From assembly GCF_018320785.1 (NCBI RefSeq), contig NC_054866.1, positions 38,479,000 to 38,542,999 of the forward strand: DNA of 64,000 nucleotides, in the 5' to 3' direction. Position 1 is the stretch's first letter, and each line of letters begins with the position of its first letter. Below, piece by piece: positions 36,541 through 47,800 of this stretch. Both the position numbers and the translations under genes were made by a program. The stretch is from Cheilinus undulatus (Eukaryota > Chordata > Actinopteri > Labriformes > Labridae). Under the pieces are notes generated by a model. The model did no database searches. It was given only the letters and a program-made list of their open reading frames with translations, and was not told where the DNA came from.

Positions 36541-36827
36541 TAACAATACTGTACATCTGTTACAGAACATCAGCAGTGCAGAGGTGTTTATTAAAATATA
36601 TTCTTTGGCAAAATTGAGACCATGCCTCATAGTCTAAATCTTTGATTTTCTTTTCAAAGGATGTTGCTTCTTTGACCTTCACTCTACTCTTATTTCTGTT
36701 GTCAGGCCAGTTATAGCCCAGCAGTTGTCATTTCTCTTTCACTTTCCAAACATTTCCATCTTTTTGTTATGTTTCCATTACCAACTTTTTTTTTTTTTTT
36801 TTTTTTTTTAACCCCCTTAGCCTCTTT

Positions 36828-37235
36828 GGGTTGGCCACACAATACGTAATTTTAAGTCCGATTTGAGGCCAGATTTGCCACCCCTGATGATCGTGGGGGC
36901 ATATCCTGAGTGGAGGCTCGTCACAAACACTTCTTTGTCTGAATAATCCTCAAAATGTAGTGCCAACACATTTTTAATGCTTCAAATCATGTTGTGGCCA
37001 CCCAGACCTAGAATCGTAGTTGTAGAATGTGCTTTATTTACAACTTTAGGTAGTAATGCCTCCAACAGTAAACCCTCAACAACCAATAAGAACAGGTAGC
37101 CTCAACGCTACCTACTTTCACTGCTCACAAAATAAACCCAACTGTACATTACAGCCAATATTTCATCCATATCTTTACCTTTTTTTATGATTTTTGTTGC
37201 AACTGTAACACATGACAGCCAGCCTAAGATATCAG
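36828..37235. mobile_element. TIR MITE, second copy of the 30043 family
   Basis: Starts with ttggccacacaatacgtaat and ends near agccagcctaag, with internal words attttaagtccgattt, gatcgtgggggcatatcct and gtctgaataatcctca shared in order with 30043-30545 and in the same orientation. Confidence 0.75.
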
Positions 37236-37892
37236 TAGACATATTTTTTAAATTTCTATTTAATTTCTAAGTCACAATTTATCAGACCAAATTCTGTGAA
37301 ATCCTGTGTGGTGAACACTGATAAAAATTTCCATCCAGATCTACTGAAAAAAAAACAAACAATTATTTATATAAACTACTCAAAAAGATATCAAAGTCAC
37401 AATATTTTACAGTTTTTGAGCAGACTGAACAAAACTGGTCTTTGTCTAAATTACTTATTTTTTCTTTAAAATAAATGTAATTTCAAGTTAACTTGTAGAA
37501 ACATATCTTACTATTCTAATAAAAGTTTCACCTCAATCCTCTTTTTACCCTTGGTTTCACCTCATAACAGGTTATCAAAGAAGTTTACATATGTAAGAAT
37601 GAGACAGTCAAAACTTCTGTCAAATTTTAGGGATAAATCAGAGTTAAGAGACCTCTTCAAGATATTCCAGCACATATTTATTTTGCTTTTCTCTTTATTT
37701 GCATTATCTGTGGTTCTTCATCATCTACAGTTCCACGCTGCTGCCCCCTGCTCTTCGCTGTATCACAGGCCTTATGTCCCACTCTAGCAAAGTTAGAGTT
37801 CAATTTTTATGTTGTTTTTTTTATCAGCTTGCATAATTAACAGTGAAAAATTGTCATTGTTAAGATTGTGAATCCCAGCATTTCTAACATGT

Positions 37893-38315
37893 ACAACCCC
37901 AATTCCAAAAAAAGTTGGGGGTCTGTGTAAAATGTAAATTAAAACATGATGCAATGACTTGCAAAACTCATCAACCCATAATTTGTTCACAATAGAATAT
38001 AAACAACATATCAGCAACCAGCAACTAGTCTCCTCACTTCCCAGACATTTACACATTGTTGTTAAAAGAAGAGGGGATGCCACACAATAGTAAACATGGC
38101 CCTGTCCCTACTTTTATGAGATGTGTTGCTGCCATTAAATTCAAAATGATCTAATATTTTTAATGAAATGATAAAATGCCTCAGTTTCAACATGTGATTT
38201 GTAGCTCTATTGTGAAAAATATGGGTTTATGAGATCTGTGAGTTATTGCATTCTGTTCTTTATTTACATTTTACACAGTGCCCCAACTTTTTGTGAATTG
38301 GTGTTGTAGAATTTG
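37893..38315. mobile_element. TIR MITE with AATTCC..GTTGGGG ends
   Basis: Left end acaaccccaattccaaaaaa followed by gttggg and tgtgtaaaatgtaaat; right end atttacattttacacagtgc followed by cccaacttttt and gaattggtgttgta. The arms are inverse over about 45 bases. A well-known fish repeat type; non-coding. Confidence 0.85.
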
Positions 38316-38592
38316 GGCTATGACATTAACTGTAACCTAATTAAACGCATGAAAAAGCCTGCAAACCTAACGTTCTTGTAAAGCACAGTCCTAACAAGAG
38401 CTTGAGTCCATCCCTTCCACTTTATGTTTGTATATGTTTAAGTTATTCATTATTAATGGCCCGTTACTCCCTCTCCTGGCTGCCCCTATAGGATCCTGAG
38501 ATAAAATCACATGACAAGGGAGGAAAAGAATCACACGAGCTGTGAATGGGAGGCGACTACAGGCTCAGACAGACGCAGAGACACACGCTCTC

Positions 38593-38679
38593 ATGCCTCT
38601 GTCGTTTCGCTGTATTACAACCTCTGCAGCTAAAATGATGCTGGAGGAGATGGAGGGAGGAGGGAGGATGGTGGAGTGA
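38593..38679 (+). promoter_or_regulatory. Upstream ORF in the presumed rtn2 5' leader
   Basis: An ATG at 38593 opens a 28-codon frame to TGA at 38677-38679, with in-frame ATGs at 38635 and 38638. Further on, an ATG at 38880 makes a two-codon ORF and an ATG at 38888 overlaps the rtn2 start out of frame. These would act on translation only if transcription begins upstream of them. The leader is GA-rich, with (GA)n runs at 38723-38737 and 38774-38794. Confidence 0.35.
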
Positions 38680-38894
38680 GGCAGGCAGGGCGGGGCTGCT
38701 GAGTGACGGAGCGGGAGGCTGAAGAGAGAGAGAGAGGGAGCTGCTCAACAGAGGACCAAGAAACAGAAGGAGGAAGAGAGAGAGAGAGAGAGAGCATATC
38801 TGGAGGATAGGACTTGAGAGCCGGCAGCAGAAGAGGAAGCTGGGAGGGGGGGGGGCTTCCAGACTGGATGGGCCCAACGATGCCTTGATGGAGC

Positions 38895-41800
38895 ATGGGC
38901 CAGGTTTTAGGATTCTCCCACTGCCGTAAGTCTGCTTTTGTTCTGCTGCCTCCACCTGAATTTGTTTATCTCACTTTGGCATCATTAAATATTCCAGCTC
39001 CGCATCTTTGCTGGCTAACTGCTGTAAGCATCGTATGCGTTAGCCCAGCCCCCCCCCTCCCCATCCTGCCTACTCTCCATTCCTCTCCCCTGCTTCTACC
39101 TTAATAAACACATGGCTGAGTGGATGGATGCAATGCAGAAAGGAGACCTATTCTGTTGTTTTGCATCCCATTGAGTTTTTGGTTTATATGGTGAATGTGC
39201 AAGTTATTCTTCCCTAAAAGCTTCTGTTTTGCTTCTATATCCATGCTTTTACGTTACAATATTCTCCTGATATGGTGTAAAATAACACAAGGATAGTTTG
39301 TTGTTATTTGTGTTAGAAGGAGAGCAGAGCATATGCTGAACTGTTTGCCCTGCTCAGAATGATTTACTAGCCAATGTCAAGCTGGCTATCTAATGTAGTA
39401 AAGGCCTTTACTGCTGCCAGTTCAGCTCTGAATGGAAATAAGTCATAGTCTTTGCAGTACGCAGCTAGAATTACCATGTTCCTACGGCTTGATGCTGTCA
39501 TACAAGTAATACTGTGTGTAACAGGGTTATTGATATGGCAATGTAGTGTAATTCTGACTCATGATACTGTTTTGAATGGGTGGTGCTAATTATTGATGTT
39601 TTAATTAAAAGATATGCTATGCTCCGTGATAATTTAACAGAAGTTAGATGGCCAAAGTAAACGTTGACAGTAGGATTTCAGTCACTGGGGAGAAGTTCAG
39701 AGATAAAGCATCTTAGGACATACTACTGCCACACCAGAGTGAACAGATACTTAACTCCTTCACTTTCCCTTTAAGCTGTATTTTTTGTTCTTCAGTTAAT
39801 CAAATATCTCACATATATTTATCTAGGTTATGTAACGTGTACCACATTATCACATGGTTTGTTATTGCACTGAAATATTACCATAGTATCACATTTCGTT
39901 GTGTTGTGTAGTGTCATGCAGTATTGCGTGCCATTGCATTTTATCTTATCGTGTTGAATCTTATTTTCTGTTATTGTATTGTATCAGATGTTTCATCAGC
40001 TCTGAAAAATCTGAACCCCATAAACCAGCCAGTCCAGAAAATTTGGAGCCCCCCCTCTTTAAAGCTTGCCTCAGATATTATTGCTGAACCACTGAAGCCA
40101 CATTTTTAATCTCACTTTTTGTTAAAATAAAATCACAGAGGTTTGGAAATCAGCCTTTCTAATCCCCCTATCTAAAGGAGGTGATCTAACTGTTAATTAT
40201 AGACGGGTATCAAAACTTTGTCTTATCTGAAGTACTAAAAAAACCTCTGTGGCCAAGACTGGTGGTCCACAGCACTTCCACTGCTGCCCCAAAAGTTTTG
40301 GATAATATTCTGGAGACCTTAGATAAGAAACATTGTTGTCTGTCTCTTTCTATCGGTTTCTCTAAGGTCTTTAACGCTGTGGATCACAGAACCTCATTGG
40401 AAAATCTTCGAGCTACTGAGTTTTCAGAGCATTCTGTTTGGTGGGTTGCAAATTATCTCACTGGCAGAACCCAGGCTGTTCAGTCAGAGGATGTAACATC
40501 AGAGGTTCTACAGATCCAAAAGGGGGTACCTTAAGGTCTAGTTTTGGGACCACTCTTATTTACTATTTATATCAATTGCATTGAATGGAACATTCCTAAT
40601 GCTTCTTTTCACTTTTATGCTGATGATACAGTTATCTATTGCCATGCACCTACGTCTGCACAAGCTTTGCAGATCTTCAGCATGATTTTGACTTATTCTA
40701 GATTAGCTTTGCCAGTTGCAACTTGTTCTAAATGTAGATAAAACTAAGCTCAGGTTCTTTAAATCCTTGGTCCCAACCTGGGAACCACCCTCCTTAGGGG
40801 GTGCCATAGATCTCGGGGGGTGAGGCTCTGTCTGACCTGAGGTTGTTTTAATTAGATTTGCACATATTAACAGAAATGATGGTATAACGCTTAGAAATGA
40901 TTCAAACAATGGTTGTTGGGTGAAAGAATTTGTGTTTAAGGCTACTTTGGTTGGATTTACACAAGAAATTATAGAATATACGTTAATTTTGGCCACCTTT
41001 GCTTCTTTTTTTTTTTGGTGGTCCTGGTGGAGCTCAAAGGAATAAAAGGTTGGGAACCACTGCTTTACATCCTCTAGGGCAACTAAAAGACCATTGTCCC
41101 AGACAATTGTTTCTAAATATGGTCGAAATAGAGTTTGTATCTTTAAATATTTTGCATTCTTACTTGATGAAAACTTGTCTTTCAAGGAGCACATTTAGTA
41201 GGTTGCTAAAAAAACTGGAGGTTCTTCTTTTCGTTTCTCCTTTTATGTCAACAAATGACTTGTAGAGTCCAGTTTTTTACCTGTCCTTGATAGCGGTGAT
41301 GTTTTGTACATGAATGCCTCTGCTCAGTGTGCATATGTTTGACAGTGTATATGACTGAGCTCTGAGATTTATCACTAACTGTAGATTTCTTACTCACTAT
41401 TGTACTCTATATTCTAAAGTCAGCTGTTTTTTTTAAGTACATGTTGTCTTAGACATTGGTACATCTACATTTACAAATCCATTGGGGGCAAAATTCTGGA
41501 CTACCGTTCCTCTATTTTAATTTTGAAAGATGGATTGCACACCCTGCATTTGACTTTGTGCATTTTGCTGTTCCCAAAGTCTAGACTGAGTTGGGAAAGA
41601 ACATTCTGCATGATATTTGCGAATATCTGATATGCCGATATTTACGAATTAATTTTAGCCAATACCAATATGGGTATCGATACCTTTAAAGTGTAAGGAA
41701 CGATCGGTACCATATTTTTTACCCTATCGTATTTTAAATCATACTGTATCGTACTGTACTGTATCGTATGGTATCGTGTAGTAACATCTTGTATCGATTA

Positions 41801-44800
41801 TGTCGAATCGTATATCACATTGTACTGTGCCATGATGCTTCATATTGTCAGTTAACATACGCTCCCCAACAGGTGTAGAGGATGGATATGTCAAAAAGTA
41901 TATGAGGCACTTTGCAAGATGTCTAATTATTTTGCTCCATTTCTTTGTTTTGTCACACAGTTGGGGATAGGGTGGGTTGTACCTTCTGAGGTGCAAACTG
42001 CGCACATTTTTTATTAAATTAATCTGACAGGTTGAAATTTTGGTCCCAATTTTTAAAGAAGGAGTTGGTGATGGGTCCTGAAGTTATAGCAATAGAGAAA
42101 CACTGTTATACAATCCATCCTTTCTTACTAGCACTTCAACAGTGAATATTTTGTGAAGAATTTAATGATGAATGTAAGATGACAGAAGAAATTGGTTAAT
42201 AACATGTAAAAGTAGCAACTCCCAGTTGAATTATCCATGTGTCTTTTGCCACTGCATGTTTACTCAGTCTATGTCATGTTGTGTTTTCTACCAGAGGAAT
42301 ATGGCTCTGTGGCATCCACTCCTGACTCCACTCCCCCGTGCACTGATGGTAAGGAAGCATGTTTATCTACTAAAAAGATCTGTAAGGCAATACCTGTGAA
42401 AACACCCTGGGATCCCCGCTACCTGAAGCTTTTCTTTGAACCTAACATCATAAAGCTGAGCGCCTCTCTAACCTTTATGACACAAACACTGAGGATCCAG
42501 GTTTAAACAGGGTACATTTTTAGAAGGCAGGATGCTTATCCACTCATCAAAGACAGTTTCATTCACTTTAGATGTCACACTTCTTTTAACCAACATCAAG
42601 AGACACACCTGGCTCCTTTTATCTGTCAGGTCTTTTTATTGTGAGTTAAATATTTGAAGCTAAGCTCGAAGCAGTCTCTCTGTAATTGGGAGTTTTGGGA
42701 TGTCAGCTTCTCTTTGTTTTGTCTCCACTCAGGTGGAAATGAGGAGTCGGAGCTGTGTGAGCTGCAGACGGCAAGGGAATGGTCTGACGATGATGAGGGA
42801 GTGAGTGGAGATCCAGACGACGATGATGGATTGGCCTCATCTCCGTCCATCTGGGGCACGCCACGACAACACTCTTTCGAGCTGACTTTCTCTTACATCG
42901 CCATCGCAGAGGCAGAAGCAGTGGGAGCCTCACGACACCTCCGTGATCGGCGCAGAACTGGCTCTCGTGGAAGTCGCACTCCACTGATCCGCACAGACAC
43001 CCTAGAGACACTGTTGGACTCTCCTGACGTGGACTGGGACCCCCAAGCCTTCCTCAGTAGAGAGGAGGAAGAAGAAGCATCTCAAAGGAGAGAAGAGGAG
43101 AGGGCGGCGGTGAGGAGGGAGCCACAGAGACAAACTGAGACTATCACAATCCAGCCCTCGCCCCAACATCTGGACCAGGAAACTCAGGAGAGAGAAGCAG
43201 GAATCCAAAGAGAGGAGCAGACCCAGACTGTCCAGACTTCTTCATTGTCTCCGTCTTCCCAGGATCAGAGTCCCTCACATACACCGCAGGGTGAGAAACA
43301 CATAGATGAAGTAGTTTAATTCTGAGTGTCACAGTGGCCATGGTTACATGATGATTTTTAATTCTGAATTAATTATTCAGAATTAAATAATTCGGAATTA
43401 AAGTGTTCTCCTTCATGTTTACATGGAAATAGTAATTCCAAATTGAGGTTTACATGGAAAACATGTTTAATCGCCTTTATTCAATTCCGCTTAAGGTCTG
43501 GGGGTTGGGAAGTGTTGTGATTGGACAGGGGGCTGACATGGCGTATTTATGTCTACCGGAAGAAAACAAACTCCGTCTGCTTCCGTCCATCCAATCTTTT
43601 CATTATATCCATATCCTCTAAGGCGGTGTTTCCTAACCATTTTTCCTTGGAGCCCCCCCTACACACTCCTCAGAAAAGCGGAGCCCCCCTTGGACCCAAG
43701 AGAGAAAAAAAAGTGACACATTGCTGCCAAAAATCAACATAGATTTTAATTGTTCCACTGATAAAACCCTAAAAAAGGTCCATGCATACTTTTCTTAACA
43801 AAAGACCTTTGTATGAACTACTTTATAACTGCTTTATCATGGTTTTAGTCAATATTGGCAAACCTATTTTTGGCAGCTTCAGAGCAGACAAAGCCTCGCG
43901 CACCCCCTAAGATCTCTGGCGCCCCCCCCCCCTCCCCCGGACCCCAGGTTGGGAACCAAGGCTCTAAGGCTCTTATTAAATAAATAGTCTTGGCTTGAGT
44001 CCAACGCTTGCTTCGGGCAGCCGTCCTGGAATATGTGCCCGCTAGTGCGGAATATGTGCATCATCGCGACAGGACAAGGGAACGAGGGGTGGTAATGCAC
44101 CAAAGTGATGAATGCCAACTGCCGTAAAACCTAAGAAGAAGAAGAAAAAGACAAGGGGTCGAGCATGCGCAGAACGACCGGAATTAATTTAAAGCGGAAT
44201 GAATATATACATGATCGAGGAATTATTCAATTCGGATTTAAAATCAGAATAAACCAGCTACTTACTTCAGATTTAAGTTTAATTCGGAATGGTCATTTTC
44301 ATTCAGAATTAGATGTTACAAGGCCTTTTTAAAGAGGATTTAATTTTATTTCTGAATAAAAGGGGAATTAAAGATCTCATGTAAACGTGGCCAGTGTTAT
44401 CATGGTTAGGTATTCAGAATGGGGTCATTTCTTGTCATCAATTACCCAAACAAAGTCCCATATAATGTCTAAGATGCTCAGACAGTTGGTTAAGCCCAGA
44501 AAGTTTTAAGCCCAGAAATTCTGAGATTGGTTTCTTGCTAATATATGATTTTAATAATAATAATGAATTTTTCAATTCAAGTTCTATGTAAATGTATAAT
44601 CTTTACATGAATGCCAGATCTGGCTTTTGCTTCCTCTGATCTTGTAAGTGTTTCTCCTTCTTCTTAGCGTGGATATCTTCTTCTTTTCCTTGCCTCCTGT
44701 CTGCCTGCAGGAATGTTAAGCCATTACGTTCTAGTAACTATTTATATATTTTTATTCTTAATGACCTTAAATGTCTGACCTCGCGGCAGACTTGATGTGA

Positions 44801-47800
44801 TGTGGCATGAAGGCGGTTGTTATACTCGTTACTACATGTAAAGGGTGCTAGGTTGTCATTGGGTCTTTATTTGGAAAATCCCATTGAGGCATTTAAGTAC
44901 CTTAAAATATGTGAGAAATTACACATGCAGATGCAGGACATTATTTTGAGCTTTTTGTCTCCAAGTAGAAACAGTCCACTGTTCCTTGCCGGTGTTTCTC
45001 TGTTAGTTAGTATTTTTGCTGCATGATGGTATTAAAAGCACTTAACATTTTTTTGAGAAATTATTTAAAATGAATGAAAATAAATAAAATACTCTCAAAG
45101 TTAGCTTTGGTTAATGAGCATGCAGCAAACAATATGGATTTTTGTAAATAATTTCGAGGGTATTTTCATGACTGTTTTTCCTTGGTCATTTGTGTTCAGA
45201 GATTTGATGTAATTTCCAAACTTCAGTCATTGAGTCATAACTTAAATGTGGCATAATTGCTCCAGCAGGAACTGGTTTTAATACTTTATAAGAAATTTTA
45301 ATTCAAACTGAGGATGCTCATGTACTCAGTGGTGGTGCCATCATTACAATGACATCATCATCTTTTGTTTCCCAGCAGCATCATCCTCACCGCTCCACGA
45401 GCCTGAGTCTCCCGTCTCCAGGGAAACCATTTCAGTCAAGTTGCTCACATCTGTGCGACCCCGAGGCCCGGCGTCTTCATCACAAGCTGCCACCGGTCTA
45501 AACTCTCAGGAACAGTTGGTCAGCGATCACTGGTTTTCAGCACTTAGCCTATCAGAAGAGCCGACAGCATGTACCCACATAGCAGGTACAACATCTGTAT
45601 CTTTAAATGTCACGCTTCTGTCCTCTCCCCTCCTCCCCTCTGTGTCTTTGTCTTGTTGCTGAGTGAGATGCTTCCACTTTGCTGGTTGAATCAATACTTT
45701 AAATAAAGAAAATATCAGATTTCGCTCTCAGCATGGGCTTTCAACAGCAGGCAGACAAAGATAGACCCTCCATCTTGTCTCCTCGTTGTAACTCTGAATT
45801 TCAGGGTTGATTGTGCTAATTGTGGGGAAAGCATTTTTGGCATTAGCTGAATTCTGAATACCGTCACTGCTGATGTCAGAATGAATCACTTATTGACACA
45901 GAGAAAGAGGGATGGATGTTTAGGTTTCTGTGAGTGTTTTAGCACTTCTAGAGTAAGAGAGACAGAAAAACAGAGAAAGAGACACGGGAACACAACATCC
46001 TTGCTGGTATTTTAAGTGGACGTTCAGCCAGAGTAGAGCGCAGTCTTATTTTAGTGAATGGGGAGGGGGGCTGAACCCACATAGTGATGAATGTGTGGTC
46101 AGGCTGATGACAGAGTTTAGGGTGTCCTGAATAAATAGCACACATGCATCCATTGGAGCATCAGATTTCATCTGGTTTTATTATCAACTTTTAGAGGCTG
46201 CAAACTAAACCTCCATACTTTATTGGCAACTGATATGTGATTCTAGCACAGAGGGGGGTTAAATGCCAAATTTAAAAAACTGAGATTGATGCGTCAACAG
46301 ATTTGGTATTTTGTTATTATCTGGGAATAATTAGACTGAATCATTGTACAGCTGATAATTTGAGACAACATTTAACATTTTGAAGCAGCTTTTGGTAAAG
46401 GAAAAAGGCAAATTTTTAAGTGAATCTTTATCTTTGTACTCAAACTCTTTGAACATTACAGCCCCACTACTGAACCATTTGAAATAAGAATCAAAGTATA
46501 TTTGTTTATAAATGCTAGGGCTTTCTAAATACTGGCTCAATGTTTATAAATTGCCTATTAAAAGTATTTCCCCTTGGATGTTTTACTCTTTAATTGATTT
46601 TCTAAATCAGTCATGGTCAATATGATATGACTTTTTTGGCAAGAAAACTATTTAATGTCACTTGGTGCTAGCAGTCCACAGCTAGTGAAATGGGGATCAC
46701 CTGAGTGCAGTGAATGTGTTTCAAGGGATTGTAGCATAAAGACACCTGAGTCTGGAAGGTCCAGTCACTGGTTAATCAGTAACTCTGGCTACCATTACAC
46801 TATGAAAACAAATGAACTCTCCAAGCAAAAGTATAAGGGATTGATATAAAATAATTTCCAAGGCACTGAACATCCCCCAGATTTAGATCAGGCCATCCTT
46901 ACAGACTGAGTGACCGTCTGACAAAAGAAGACTCCAAGCAACTCAGAGAAAAGACCAAAATAGTGCTTTCGACTGTTAGAAAAGATTCTATGTTTTGAAA
47001 ACAATCTCTGCACATCACCACAAACAAACCATCCCCACTTTGAGGCACGGTTTTGGTAGCATCATGCTGTGGGGATGCTTCTCGGCAGCTGGCCCTGGAA
47101 GAGTTGTAAATGTAGGTATAAATCCTGTTCAGCCTGCAAGAGAACTATGGCTTGGGAGAAGGACTTATTTTCCAGCAAGAAAATGACCTGAAGCATACGG
47201 TGAAAGCTAAACAGATATGGTTTAAAGACAACAAAGTGAATTTTCTTGAATGGCAGGCAAATTCCAGACCTCAAACCAGAAGAGAATTTGGGGATGGACT
47301 TGAAAAGGGCCTTCTCATGCTCAATCCCAGTCCCCCCCCCCCGACAGAGCGTGAGCAGTTTTGCAAAGAAGAATGAAGTAAAATTGCAGTTTCCAGATGT
47401 GCAAGCCTGACTGAGACCTATCCACACAGATTCAGTGCTGTGATTGAAGCCAAAGGTGCATCTACTAAATACTGACATGAAGGGGGTGAACATTTATGCA
47501 GTCACTTATTTTTTATTCCATATTTTTAATTTAAGTTCCATTACTTTTTAGACATCTGTTTTCATGTGATGTTAAAGAGTTTTATTGTAGTTTTTTTTGT
47601 CAAAAAAGCCATGATTGATTTATAAAATGAGTAAAAGGATAAAACTTTTAGAGGGGTGATTACTTTTTATAGGCCCTCACACTTAGTACAATGATGTTAT
47701 TGGCTCAAATATATCTATAAATATTGGTAATTTGGATATCAGCAAAAATCCAGTATTGTGGACCTGGTCAGGCTTATTTCTCCTCTAGCTTTTCTATCCT

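Larger units (their letters stand above)
32563..38480. other. Head-to-head intergenic region between ppm1n and rtn2
   Basis: About 6.3 kb separates the two start codons. Near ppm1n is an open, basic in-frame extension (32563-32691) followed by a pyrimidine-rich tract with a 16-base C run at 32950-32965. The middle is transposon-derived: a Tc1 N-terminal fragment, an L2-type LINE tail and two MITEs. 33720-35300 shows nothing recognisable. Confidence 0.65.
38926..42294. other. rtn2 intron 1
   Basis: A 3.4 kb intron holding a Rex1-type LINE (39985-41610) with a nested MITE, flanked by degenerate TATCGTA / TTGTATT pentamer-like tracts at about 39885-39985 and 41700-41830. 38930-39880 contains nothing recognised. 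Confidence 0.75.

Noticed and set aside
40703-41194. 163-codon open frame, minus strand
   Set aside because: It spans a MITE and degenerate LINE sequence; no homology in this frame.
47062-47493. 143-codon open frame, minus strand
   Set aside because: Antisense of a Tc1 transposase remnant.
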